64,000 bases of DNA. Source: DATFVA01 sp963800255 (lineage in GTDB: Bacteria > Bacteroidota > Ignavibacteria > Ignavibacteriales > Ignavibacteriaceae). The notes beneath the pieces were generated by a model. The model searched no databases, was not told the DNA's origin, and worked only from the letters and a program-made list of their open reading frames with translations. The DNA lies in assembly GCA_963800255.1 (NCBI GenBank), contig CAWDAK010000009.1:682001-746000 (forward strand), written 5' to 3'. Position 1 is the first letter of the stretch. The number at the start of each line of letters is the position of its first letter. The translations under genes and the position numbers were made by a program. Below, in pieces: positions 41,222 through 49,939 of this stretch.

Positions 41222-43816
41222 TTATCCCTTTGTTCTCATGTATACTGCAGCCTCTATCCTTGAACGAAGGTTCAGTTTAGCGAGTATCGCTGAGATGTGA
41301 TGATCCACAGTTTTCGGCGAGATGAAAAGATTAGTTGCTATTTCCGAATTGGACAACCCTTTGGTAAGAAGTTTTAATACGTCAACCTGTCTTAAAGTCA
41401 GTCCGGCCGGATGATTTCTGGTTGATTTGCGCGGTCCTTTAGGAATCTTCTTTATACCTTTCTCCCTCATCTTTTGTTTGATAAGAGCGACTGCAGCAGA
41501 TGCACCAAGGCTGTCGAATATTCTCACAGCTTCAAGCATAGATTCCCTGTCACCCTCACTTAATGCAAGTGCTTGTTCATAAGGGCAATGTACATTTTCC
41601 CAGTATCGGGCAGCAGCCTTCCAACTGCCTCTAATCTGCAGAAGATAGGGTTCTGCGATTTGTTCGGGAGGTTCATCCAACAGTTCTGCTTTCCACATCC
41701 AGTACGCAATTTCACCAATAGCCCAGGGATTATTAGTTTTCAAGATAATTGAATAGATTGATTTTAACTCATCGGCAAGTTCACCAAGTTTGTTACGCAG
41801 CCAAAAATAATCTGCCCGTGCTGCAAAGATGCTTATAATTTTTTCATTCTCCCCCATTTTAAGAGCTAGTTCCATAGATTCAGTAAGCAGTTTTTCTGAC
41901 CCTGGATCATTTCGGCGGGACCTTATAGTGGCAAGCACAGAAACCGGCATCAGTCTGTTAGCGGGAGGAACACTCTTCCTGCCAAGCACATATTCCGCTA
42001 GCTCAACTGCCTTATCCCAATTGCCGTAATGCATTTTAACCTTAGCATGGTGACCAGCCAGACACAACCCAAAGACATAAAGATCCTTCTCCCTGCTGAA
42101 TTCTGCTCCCTGGGTATAGAGCCTGTCAGCTTTTACCAAATCGCGACGGTACAGGTACATACCCCCAAGGTTGAGGTATGCTCTTATTGCGTGTTCAAAA
42201 AAATTACTGTCGGTGAGAGCAATCTCTAAACTTTTCAGCAAATCATTTTCACCGGAATCATCCCCCTCACTCATGCGGGCTGATCCAATATTATTTAAGG
42301 CATGTGCAATAATCTCCGGCTCATTAAGTTCACGGGCAAGCGCTATTGCTTTCCTCCCCCAATCAATTGCCAGATCGTCCAGTTCCCTTATCATATAGGT
42401 CTGCGATTTATTGCTGTAAGCCATTGCCAGGGATTTTCCTGCGGGCAATTTCTCTAGAATATTAATGGCTTTATCCAGATATTCTTCACCTTTTATATCC
42501 TCACAGTTATACCAGAGAATTCTTGAGAGTCTCCTGTAATTCTCTCCCTCTCTTTGAGGGTTCGGGAATTTCTGTAAAAGGCCTGTGATTTTTTCCCCGG
42601 CTTTTATCGCCTCATCAATCTGTCCGGTTAGATAGCACTCGTATGTTTTACCTTCATAAAGAGAAATAAGCTCATCCGGCGGAAGAAGATCACCAAACTT
42701 AATCGCTATGCTGTAATGTTCAGCGGAAAGGCTATGAGCTGCAAGTGCTGCAGCCTGTTTTGCTGCGAGTGGGGCATATTTTATTATGATATCTTTTTCG
42801 TTCGCCTGGATAGCGTGATGTACAATGCGTGCAAAAACATCCTGTATTCTATTGGTGTTAAGAAGATGTTCAAGCACTCTCTTATGAATTTGCTGGCGTT
42901 TAATTTCTGACAGTGAATCATAAATAGCCAGCCTTGCCAGTTCGTGGCGAAACGACACCAGGTTCTTGTCCATAATAAGCAGTCCCTTATTCAGACTTTG
43001 GTCCAGGCTTTCCTCCAATCTCTCCGAAAATTTCCTTAAAAATTCTACGTCCACTTTCGTAGGGATAGCGGAGATGATTTCAAGAAGCTCACGTGTATTT
43101 GGATCGAGGCTGGTCGTCCTGGCCACAACAGCTTCTTTTATACTTAAAGGCATTCCTTCAGTAGAAAAAACCAGCAGTTCCGATACATAAAATGGATTGC
43201 CTCCTGTTCTTTCATAAAGAGTTTCATCAGTGACACCAGCTTCTTCCATAAGTATACTTACAGCTTTTTCTGATAACGGATACAGCCGTAATCTTTTAAT
43301 TTCCGAGTGATTTAGATCGGCGAAGACAGAACGAAGCAGGTTTCCCTGTACGAGATCCTCATCACGGTAGCTCAGTATCAGCATCAACTTTGATCCATTT
43401 ATCCTTCGCGTTAAAAACTTTATAAAATCTAATGTTGCTTCATCAGCCCAGTGGATATCTTCAATAACAACTATTTTAGGTTCAGAATCTTTCTGCAAAT
43501 AATGAAGGAAGACGGAGAATATACCTGACCTGTTTGCTTGTGCTGTCAACTCACGTGGTAAATCAGAGTTAACCTGATACGCAATGTCGTATAATGGTCC
43601 CAGCGGCCGGGGGGTAAAAAGATCGTCACAGGAACCAGTCATTACTCTTATCCCCGAGTTAAGGTTGTTGGTAAATTCTTTTATGAGGGATGTTTTTCCT
43701 ACACCTGCTTCACCTGTAATCAGGACTGTCTTCCCGTGGCTATCTTTAATTGATTCGGCAATACGGATAAGTTCATCAAGGAAGTTCTGACGTTCTAATA
43801 GTTTCATATTATTCAT
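41222..43816 (-). CDS. LAL-type LuxR-family regulator with AAA ATPase domain
   Basis: 864 residues. N-terminal ATPase: Walker A GEAGVGKTS near 34 and Walker B VVIEDIHWADEAT near 120. TPR-like helical repeats follow at about 330-790 (IIAHALNNIGSARMSEGDDS, AYLNLGGMYLYRRDLVKADR). The C-terminal LuxR helix-turn-helix spans about 800-860 (LTLRQVDVLKLLTKGLSNSE, IATNLFISPKTVDHHISAIL). Such MalT-like activators sense small ligands through the repeats. The downstream DUF4242 pair is the likeliest target. The start could be the fourth codon (MKLLERQ). Confidence 0.9.
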   Translation of the reverse strand: MNNMKLLERQNFLDELIRIAESIKDSHGKTVLITGEAGVGKTSLIKEFTNNLNSGIRVMTGSCDDLFTPRPLGPLYDIAYQVNSDLPRELTAQANRSGIFSVFLHYLQKDSEPKIVVIEDIHWADEATLDFIKFLTRRINGSKLMLILSYRDEDLVQGNLLRSVFADLNHSEIKRLRLYPLSEKAVSILMEEAGVTDETLYERTGGNPFYVSELLVFSTEGMPLSIKEAVVARTTSLDPNTRELLEIISAIPTKVDVEFLRKFSERLEESLDQSLNKGLLIMDKNLVSFRHELARLAIYDSLSEIKRQQIHKRVLEHLLNTNRIQDVFARIVHHAIQANEKDIIIKYAPLAAKQAAALAAHSLSAEHYSIAIKFGDLLPPDELISLYEGKTYECYLTGQIDEAIKAGEKITGLLQKFPNPQREGENYRRLSRILWYNCEDIKGEEYLDKAINILEKLPAGKSLAMAYSNKSQTYMIRELDDLAIDWGRKAIALARELNEPEIIAHALNNIGSARMSEGDDSGENDLLKSLEIALTDSNFFEHAIRAYLNLGGMYLYRRDLVKADRLYTQGAEFSREKDLYVFGLCLAGHHAKVKMHYGNWDKAVELAEYVLGRKSVPPANRLMPVSVLATIRSRRNDPGSEKLLTESMELALKMGENEKIISIFAARADYFWLRNKLGELADELKSIYSIILKTNNPWAIGEIAYWMWKAELLDEPPEQIAEPYLLQIRGSWKAAARYWENVHCPYEQALALSEGDRESMLEAVRIFDSLGASAAVALIKQKMREKGIKKIPKGPRKSTRNHPAGLTLRQVDVLKLLTKGLSNSEIATNLFISPKTVDHHISAILAKLNLRSRIEAAVYMRTKG

Positions 43817-44143
43817 GGATTTGTTAAAAGATTATCATCCCGGGATGAATTTTACCAGAAGCCAGAAAGATGAATTTATATTACGGACTTTGGCTCAAAT
43901 TTCAAAAGTTATTTTTTCCAAAATATGTGCTAAGGGGCAATTATTAATGAGGTATAAGCTGCCATTTTTACCACCAAAAAAGAAATTTTACCGTCATATT
44001 TGTCGCCTAAGTGCTTATAATACATCATTTTAGCCGCAGAATGAGTTAGCATTATTATTGTTACTATTCCGAGCAAGAGTGTTTGCCTTAAACCTGATTC
44101 TACTTCAAACAGTATTTTTATAGTCCAATTATAGGATAACTGC
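43817..44143. other. Intergenic region between divergent LAL and pilin-like genes
   Basis: 327 nt. It carries a 14-bp perfect palindrome (TCATCCCGGGATGA, 43835-43848) only 19 nt upstream of the LAL start, a plausible autoregulatory site. Otherwise AT-rich promoter-type DNA without a credible gene. Confidence 0.5.
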
Positions 44144-44659
44144 ATGAATACGGGACAGATGCTTTTTGCTATTGGTGCATTGACATTGCTTTCTTTCATT
44201 GTCTTAAGGGTCAACTCCAATATACTTTATTCTGACATAGTTCTTCAGGATTCCAAAGACGGAATTCTTGCTAATTCTATCGGGGCATCAATTATGGAAG
44301 ATGCTTCAAGGAAGTTCTATGATGAAAAAACGATAACCGGACCGGTGCCTATTGGCAACCTGACCCCTATTGTAAAGCTGGGTCCAGAGACCGGAGAGAC
44401 AAATCCGGATTCCTTTAATGACTTTGATGACTTTAATAACTATGCTCAGCAAGACACATTTTATGGTTCTATGGTTTTCTATTCAAAATGTAAGGTTTGT
44501 TATGTAAAACCAAATAATCCCAACTCCCCCTCAAATCAAAGAACCTGGAATAAAAAATTATCAATAGAGACCTATTCAAGATCGATTAACGGTGATCCAG
44601 GGGTTCTAACGGACACTTTCAGGATCTCAACTATTTACAGCTACTGGTATTTTCAATAG
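44144..44659 (+). CDS. Divergent pilin-like envelope protein 1
   Basis: 171 residues. The start is MNTGQMLFAIGALTLLSFIV: a Gly then about 20 hydrophobic residues then polar (LRVNSN), which is the outline of a type IV pilin or pseudopilin N-terminus but without the Glu5 of canonical pilins. The remainder is polar and extended, with a CxxC pair (YSKCKVCYVKPN). It is the first of three co-directional genes of the same design, with AGGAT before the start. It could be a minor pilin, a T2SS-like pseudopilin or an unrelated anchored protein. Confidence 0.6.
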   Translation: MNTGQMLFAIGALTLLSFIVLRVNSNILYSDIVLQDSKDGILANSIGASIMEDASRKFYDEKTITGPVPIGNLTPIVKLGPETGETNPDSFNDFDDFNNYAQQDTFYGSMVFYSKCKVCYVKPNNPNSPSNQRTWNKKLSIETYSRSINGDPGVLTDTFRISTIYSYWYFQ

Positions 44660-44668
44660 GAGGTAAAA

Positions 44669-45268
44669 ATGGGATTTTCAACCATCATCGATATTCTTGG
44701 TTCAATTATTATTAGCGGCCTCCTAATGACAATAGCCTGGAGGTTAAGTGATTCTGCTGCTGAAAAAACATATAACAATTCCGGTGAATTAACTTTACAG
44801 GAAAACCTTATAACCTCTGCTCAGATCCTTGAATATGATTTCAGGAAGATTGGTTACTGCGCTAACCCTAATAACCTTCCTAATCCTACCCGTTCTATTC
44901 CTTATGCCGATACATCAGCCATAACCTTTTATACAGACACAGATTCAGACGGCAATGTGGATACAGTAAGGTATTACCTTGGATCAACGAATGAGCTATC
45001 AGGAACACCTAATCCAAGAGACAGAATGCTCTATAGAGTAGTTAATAGTGAAACACCAAAATCTTCAAACCTGGGAATAACAAAATTCTATATGACGTTC
45101 TATGATGTATTCGGGGACGAAATTTTGCCTCCTGTTACTACCCCTGGATTAATTGCGAGTATTGAGATAACTCTTGTTGTTGAGGATGTGGCAGCATACA
45201 ATGAACAATATTCTAATGCGATCTGGAGACAGATACGTCTTGCATCAAGAAATATAAACACAAGATAA
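44669..45268 (+). CDS. Divergent pilin-like envelope protein 2 (PilW-like)
   Basis: 199 residues. The start is MGFSTIIDILGSIIISGLLM, with Gly followed by Phe and a hydrophobic helix as in processed prepilins (the usual Glu is replaced by Asp one place further on). The body has a strand-rich part reminiscent of PilW (LQENLITSAQILEYDFRKIG, YADTSAITFYTDTDSDGNVD, DTVRYYLGSTNELSGTPNPR). AGGAGG lies 4 nt before the ATG. It is separated by 9 nt from the gene before and 12 nt from the gene after, clearly one operon. Confidence 0.65.
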   Translation: MGFSTIIDILGSIIISGLLMTIAWRLSDSAAEKTYNNSGELTLQENLITSAQILEYDFRKIGYCANPNNLPNPTRSIPYADTSAITFYTDTDSDGNVDTVRYYLGSTNELSGTPNPRDRMLYRVVNSETPKSSNLGITKFYMTFYDVFGDEILPPVTTPGLIASIEITLVVEDVAAYNEQYSNAIWRQIRLASRNINTR

Positions 45269-45280
45269 AGGAAATTAATT

Positions 45281-46543
45281 ATGGTCGGAAAAGCTACATT
45301 ATTCGTAGTTGCGGGGTTCAGCCTTATCTTTCTTGTAGTTGTTCAAAACTTTGGAAGGATAACGAACCGGGCCGTTGATAACTATGTAGGGTATTACGAG
45401 CAAACCGTGGCCCACAGTATTGCTGTCAGCGGAGCAAATATGGCGGCAAGTGAAGTTTACTTTGATCCTAATTGGACAACCGGTTATAATAATATACCTT
45501 ACCAGGACGGGGTTTTGAATGTGACAGTTGATTATAATCCTACTTATAAAACCCACACTATTTTTTCCACGGGTTCTTATAATAAATTTGAAGATACTGT
45601 TAAGATAGTACTTGCTCCCGGATCGTTCTCATACTTTGCTTACTTCTCAATCTGGGAGAAGGAAAATATGTCTGGACAGCCTATATGGTGGACAGGCAGC
45701 GATACTGTATGGGGTCCATTCCATACAGAAGACAATCTGCGAGCATATCGTAAACCTGCTTTCCTGGGTAAGAGTACCTCTCACAAAGGAAATTTAATAT
45801 ACTATTCTAATAAAAAACTCGACCAGCCTGTAATTACCGGAGACTATAAACCCGGCTTTAGTATGGATATCCCTGACGGCTCTGTTGATGACATTGAAGC
45901 CGCTGCAGATGATGACGGCTTGAAATTTACGGGTCAGGATACTGTCTATATGATGTTTGCTCAGGACTCACTTAAATACAAATATAACTATAGTGATAAT
46001 TATACATCTCTTTATCTGCCTGATAAGAGCCATAATGGAGTTATTTTTGCTGAAGATTGTGTGGTAAGAATGCAGGGTACAGTTAAAGGACAATATACCG
46101 TTGCCTGTTCATCGCCAGGAGTCGGGGGAGGAGCAAATCCTCAAAAAGGATTAATCTATCTTGATGGAGATATTACATATGACAAAGATCCCATCCTCCA
46201 CCCCGAATCAACCGATCTTCTCGGTATTTGCGCTGAGAATAATGTCATAATTGCAAATCCTCTTCCAACCAGTTCCGGAATAAATATCGATGCCTCAATC
46301 TTTTGTGAGAAGCAGGGCTTCGGAGCACAGGACTATGACAGCAGACCGCCGAATGGTCAGATTAATTTATTAGGTGGTATAATTCAAACCTGGCGCCACC
46401 CTGTTGGAAAATTTAATACCTCTAATGGAAATATCCTTCATGGTTTTGCAAAGAACTACAAATATGATGAAAGGCTGCTGCTTAGCTCTCCGCCGTTCTT
46501 TCCAGGTACCGGTGGATTTAAAATTGTTTCCTGGAAAGAATAA
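45281..46543 (+). CDS. Large pilin-like envelope protein 3 (PilX/PilY-like position)
   Basis: 420 residues. An N-terminal hydrophobic helix (TLFVVAGFSLIFLVVVQNFG) follows a short basic start. It is followed by a globular beta-rich domain (FAYFSIWEKENMSGQPIWWT, HTEDNLRAYRKPAFLGKSTS, NLIYYSNKKLDQPVITGDYK). Segments such as NVIIANPLPTSSGINIDASI resemble the C-terminal domain of the PilX-like or DUF4900-type proteins. It ends the operon. An intact pilus assembly machine is not in this window, so the trio must use machinery encoded elsewhere. Confidence 0.6.
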   Translation: MVGKATLFVVAGFSLIFLVVVQNFGRITNRAVDNYVGYYEQTVAHSIAVSGANMAASEVYFDPNWTTGYNNIPYQDGVLNVTVDYNPTYKTHTIFSTGSYNKFEDTVKIVLAPGSFSYFAYFSIWEKENMSGQPIWWTGSDTVWGPFHTEDNLRAYRKPAFLGKSTSHKGNLIYYSNKKLDQPVITGDYKPGFSMDIPDGSVDDIEAAADDDGLKFTGQDTVYMMFAQDSLKYKYNYSDNYTSLYLPDKSHNGVIFAEDCVVRMQGTVKGQYTVACSSPGVGGGANPQKGLIYLDGDITYDKDPILHPESTDLLGICAENNVIIANPLPTSSGINIDASIFCEKQGFGAQDYDSRPPNGQINLLGGIIQTWRHPVGKFNTSNGNILHGFAKNYKYDERLLLSSPPFFPGTGGFKIVSWKE

Positions 46544-46572
46544 TAAGGATACTCAGTACGAGACTATGTAAT

Positions 46573-47559
46573 TCAAGGATAGGATATTCCTGTTACCGGG
46601 TGAGGAATATATCTTTCCTCCAGTCTCTTTATTTCATCTTCTGAAAGTTTTAAAGATACAGCTTCAAGCGCATCCTCTAAATGTTCCATTTTTGTTGTAC
46701 CAACGATTGGAGCAGTTACTGCGGGTTTCGATAGCAGCCATGCCAGAGAAACCTGAGCCTGAGATATCCCCCTCTCTTCTGAAATCCCTGTTACAGTATC
46801 AATTACCTTCTTATCTGCTTCTTCAGTTTTTTCATATAACGTTTTTCCGTAGACATCGGATTTAGCTCTTTCGGTATCCGACTGCTTCTGCCAGGGACGT
46901 GCAAGGTGTCCCCTTGCAAGAGGGCTCCAGGGTATTACCCCAATCCCTTCCTCTTTACACAGCGGGAGCATCTCACGTTCTTCTTCACGATAAAGCAGGT
47001 TATAATAATTCTGCATCGATACAAACCTGGTCCACCCATTAAGATCAGCCAAAAAAAGCGACTTTGTAAACTGCCATGCAAACATTGATGAGGCTCCAAT
47101 ATATCTTACCTTCCCTGATTTTACCACATCATGCAGGGCCTCAAGAGTTTCTTCAATTGGTGTTGTATAATCCCACCGGTGAATCTGGTAAAGGTCAACG
47201 TAATCAGTATTAAGCCGCTTAAGGCTGTTATCTATCTCTGTGAATACCTGTTTACGGGAAAGTCCCCCGCTGTTTACATCCTTCCTCATCGGGAAGAATA
47301 ATTTGGTTGCAATTACAATTTCTTCACGTTTCGTAAAATCACTTAGAGCTCTGCCGGTTATTTCCTCGCTTATACCCTCAGCATACATATTGGCAGTATC
47401 GAAGAAGTTAATTCCTTCTTCAAGTGCTTTTTTTATTATGGGACGGCTTTGTTCTTCATCCAGCATCCACTTACGCGACTGCGGGCTCCCGAAGCTCATG
47501 CACCCGAGACAAATTCTTGAAACTTTTAGTCCTGTTTTACCCAGGTTAGTATATTCCAT
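46573..47559 (-). CDS. Aldo/keto reductase
   Basis: 328 residues with the TIM-barrel AKR fold. NADPH-dependent carbonyl reductase. Catalytic residues: Asp and Tyr in INFFDTANMYAEGISEE near 51-57, Lys in VIATKLFFP near 83, His in LYQIHRWDY near 126. The C-terminal cofactor motif is APIVGTTKMEHLEDALEA. It resembles the YajO/Gsj-like AKR12 group by length. It is convergent with the pilin-like operon and has no obvious partner gene. Confidence 0.93.
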   Translation of the reverse strand: MEYTNLGKTGLKVSRICLGCMSFGSPQSRKWMLDEEQSRPIIKKALEEGINFFDTANMYAEGISEEITGRALSDFTKREEIVIATKLFFPMRKDVNSGGLSRKQVFTEIDNSLKRLNTDYVDLYQIHRWDYTTPIEETLEALHDVVKSGKVRYIGASSMFAWQFTKSLFLADLNGWTRFVSMQNYYNLLYREEEREMLPLCKEEGIGVIPWSPLARGHLARPWQKQSDTERAKSDVYGKTLYEKTEEADKKVIDTVTGISEERGISQAQVSLAWLLSKPAVTAPIVGTTKMEHLEDALEAVSLKLSEDEIKRLEERYIPHPVTGISYP

Positions 47560-47861
47560 CTTTCAAACCTCTGTCAACTTTTAAAAAGAATGAAGAAATA
47601 TAAAATAATTATTCCTGAACTTCGAAAAATTCCCTTTTATTTGTGCGCAGCACAGCATGGAAGGAGAAAAATATACAGGGCTCAAAACTTATTTGAAACA
47701 CGGCATTTAGCAGAAAATAAATGGAACCCGCATATCCTATTCAGGATACTGATTATCATTGAATAGAAGCAACTATTCTAATTATCTTCTTGCTTTAGAG
47801 AAAGAATTTAGCTAAAATAAATACAGGTTAAATGCGGGTTTATTAAGGAAAGGGAATCAAT
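47560..47861. other. Intergenic region between divergent genes
   Basis: 302 nt between the aldo/keto reductase and an outer-membrane protein gene, AT rich. It should hold both promoters. I see no RNA gene, repeat or strong palindrome. Confidence 0.5.
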
Positions 47862-48476
47862 ATGAAAAAGATTATATTAAGTATAGTTTTATTGTCATCA
47901 TTAACCTTTTCTCAATCATCCAGCATCGGGTTCACGGGTGATTTTCTTACCGGCAATGAAAACCTTTCCTATCAGGTCGGGCCAACCCTGATATACGAAT
48001 TTCCTCTAGCTAAACTTCCATTAGCAATCAGAGGAAATTTGAAATTTCACCTTGGTGAAGTTACACCCGGCAAATACTCTGTCGGATACACCTATACGAA
48101 TTTCAGCGCAGGAGTATCAATCAACTACTTTCCCATCCAATATGCTGTCCAGCCATACCTTGGAGCTGGTATATACTATACCTCAAACGGTTTTATAGCA
48201 GAGGGAAACAAAAGTGGAAACACAGGCTCTGAAGGGGCCGGCCTCACCTATCATTTAATTGAAAACGTAAATAACAGTGCAACTTATGAGTTGACCTTTG
48301 GGATAAAATTTGCTGCCAGCTCAGCCATTAATTTCATCACCGAAATAACTCAAGCCTATAATCATCCAGGAGATGTAGTTGTATATTACGATGATCCATA
48401 CTGGCACGAAGTGAGCAGAAGTCAGTTAAGTTTCAATTCTCTCATCATAAAACTCGGCCTCCTGTTTCAAATTTAA
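47862..48476 (+). CDS. Outer-membrane beta-barrel-like protein
   Basis: 204 residues. A signal peptide ends near LTFSQ. The mature part alternates hydrophobic and polar residues with many Tyr and Gly: YEFPLAKLPLAIRGNLKFHL, GVSINYFPIQYAVQPYLGAG, TFGIKFAASSAINFITEITQ, and the chain ends LFQI. It fits a small outer-membrane barrel. A purine-rich stretch (AAGGAAAGGGAATC) precedes the start. Function unknown. Confidence 0.72.
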   Translation: MKKIILSIVLLSSLTFSQSSSIGFTGDFLTGNENLSYQVGPTLIYEFPLAKLPLAIRGNLKFHLGEVTPGKYSVGYTYTNFSAGVSINYFPIQYAVQPYLGAGIYYTSNGFIAEGNKSGNTGSEGAGLTYHLIENVNNSATYELTFGIKFAASSAINFITEITQAYNHPGDVVVYYDDPYWHEVSRSQLSFNSLIIKLGLLFQI

Positions 48477-48546
48477 TATTCTATTTGGTCCGAAGTTTCC
48501 ATTTTATCTTTGATTAATTTTTATAACAGATTAATTCGTAATTGGT

Positions 48547-48687
48547 TCATTTCTTCATTACAGCATAAAATGATTTAGCCAGTATCAGGTACGGGAAGAC
48601 TGCAGCTAAAAGCAGCAGATGTATAAAACCTCCTGAGGTATAAATGCCACCAAAAACTACCAGCCAGGGAACCAGCAGAATATTTGT
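48547..48687 (-). pseudogene. Possible remnant of a small membrane protein
   Basis: 47 open codons without a normal start encode NILLVPWLVVFGGIYTSGGF, IHLLLLAAVFPYLILAKSFY and end in a stop after VMKK. The Gly-Gly-Phe-Ile-His and double hydrophobic helices resemble the small lmo0937/DUF5670 membrane proteins. An in-frame stop lies just upstream, so this is either a remnant or an ORF read wrongly because of a sequence error. Confidence 0.3.
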
Positions 48688-48812
48688 CTATTTAGTTTAT
48701 TGACCTAATACGGTCTAAAACAGAAAAAAAATCTAATAAATTAAAGATTATCATTTCTGCATCAAGTCTGATACTATTTTATTGGGGAAAAGTTTGGGAT
48801 AAGATGGTATTT

Positions 48813-48900
48813 GCAGCGTAGTTAAAGCGTATTCAGAGCGTATTCAGAGCGTATTCACAACGTTTTCAGAACGTTTTCAGGTAGTATTTAGGCAGTAATT
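48813..48900. repeat. 11-nt tandem repeat, about eight degenerate units
   Basis: Consecutive 11-nt units in phase, from 48813 to 48900: GCAGCGTAGTT, AAAGCGTATTC, AGAGCGTATTC twice, ACAACGTTTTC, AGAACGTTTTC, AGGTAGTATTT, AGGCAGTAATT. Sequence identity is highest in the middle and drops to the edges. The unit is one helical turn, so all units face the same side of the DNA. It is not a multiple of three and lies in no gene. Confidence 0.75.
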
Positions 48901-49197
48901 ATACCGAATTAAACGCGGCTAGGAAGGCCAACATGTATTGAGGACATTAGTAAAATCGGTTAATCAGGATTGAAGATTGGTTAAAGGCCGGCAATCACTA
49001 TCGTATTGAAAAAAGGAGATTTGTTAAGAAATTTTGGCTTAAGATTAAATGAAAGTTTTGTACTCCGCAGTGCGAGGCCGGCATTAAAATTCTATCATAA
49101 TACCCCATCTTTAATCCTGTTTTTCTATTGCATAGAATATGAATTTATATTAGTTTTGAACTCTTATTTAAGCATTGTTCATCATTAATTGATGCAT

Positions 49198-49270
49198 GCT
49201 GGTGTAGCTCAATTGGTAGAGCAATTGATTTGTAATCAATAGGTTGCGGGTTCGAGTCCCATCACCAGCT
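49198..49270 (+). tRNA. tRNA-Thr (TGT)
   Basis: 73 nt cloverleaf: acceptor GCTGGTG/CACCAGC, D arm GCTC...GAGC, anticodon stem ATTGA/TCAAT with anticodon TGT. The T arm 5' strand GCGGG faces CCCAT, which gives one C-A mismatch and one G-T pair. The CCA is not encoded. A terminator follows within 21 nt. Confidence 0.92.
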
Positions 49271-49290
49271 CAAAAAAAAGGAAGATTAAG

Positions 49291-49329
49291 AAAGGCTGTC
49301 TGATATTCGGTTCAGACAGCCTTTTTTTT
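49291..49329 (+). terminator. Rho-independent terminator after tRNA-Thr
   Basis: 12-bp or longer stem (AAGGCTGTCTGA/TCAGACAGCCTT) with an 8-nt loop, followed by eight T residues. Textbook structure. Confidence 0.93.
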
Positions 49330-49684
49330 GAACATTAGTGAACTTTTTACCGACTAATTTCTACGAGTTATCCCTATCCTTCACCGACCCCTGTATAAAG
49401 TATCGGAAGTTCCTTGTTTCCATATCTCGTAATCGTTTTCCGGGTTTATTCTCTTTCATTGCTGTATATAAACCATAGTTTTTCAGCTCATCTAACTAAG
49501 ATAAGCTTGCCCTTCTGAACTTTGGATACCATGATATCTCCTTTTTTTTGGTGACTATTATCATTGACACGCATTTGCACTAAATATGTAATAAATAATT
49601 TTTATCTTAGCCCCAGAGCAAATAAAGCATACTGAAACTTCTTATATGCTATCATGAGGAAAATTCATAAAGAAGGGAGAAACT
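49330..49684. other. Intergenic region between tRNA-Thr terminator and small gene
   Basis: About 355 nt with no supported gene. Near its end a candidate sigma-70-type promoter precedes the small gene at 49685. No repeats were seen. Confidence 0.5.
49564..49592 (+). promoter_or_regulatory. Candidate -35/-10 promoter for the small orphan gene
   Basis: TTGACA, 17 nt, then TGTAAT, a five-of-six match to TATAAT. It would give a leader of about 85 nt before the small gene. Confidence 0.4.
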
Positions 49685-49939
49685 ATGGACAGAACGAAGG
49701 AGACTTATAATTCCCTCATTATCCATGTAATGTCTAATCAATGTGTAGAAATTATTCATTACGATAAACGAACAGGACAAGTATCCTACACACCCACAGA
49801 TTCTGTGAATATATATACCTGTTATGATTATGATCTCGTAAGCCTGGGGGGCATAGACCACCTAAGAGTCATTTTATCTGAAGCAACTCAAAATCATGAA
49901 TCAAGAATTTCTCATTCGACTTTGGAGCGAACCATATAG
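49685..49939 (+). CDS. Small orphan protein
   Basis: 84 residues: MDRTKETYNSLIIHVMSNQC, VEIIHYDKRTGQVSYTPTDS, VNIYTCYDYDLVSLGGIDHL, then a charged tail. No signal or membrane segment. AGGGAG lies 6 nt upstream of the ATG and a promoter candidate further upstream, which supports expression. I recognise no family. It is isolated between tRNA-Thr and a Crp/Fnr gene and may be a lineage-specific orphan or a spurious frame. Confidence 0.45.
   Translation: MDRTKETYNSLIIHVMSNQCVEIIHYDKRTGQVSYTPTDSVNIYTCYDYDLVSLGGIDHLRVILSEATQNHESRISHSTLERTI

Larger units (their letters stand above)
48477..49197. other. Intergenic region with repeat and gene remnant
   Basis: 721 nt between the outer-membrane protein gene and tRNA-Thr. 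It holds a minus-strand membrane-protein fragment (48547-48687) and an 11-nt tandem repeat (48813-48900), both listed separately. The rest is AT rich without a supported gene. Confidence 0.6.

Noticed and set aside
48813..48900. CRISPR array or replication-origin iterons
   Set aside because: Units are only 11 nt, lack spacers and vary in sequence. No cas genes, repA or dnaA lie nearby.
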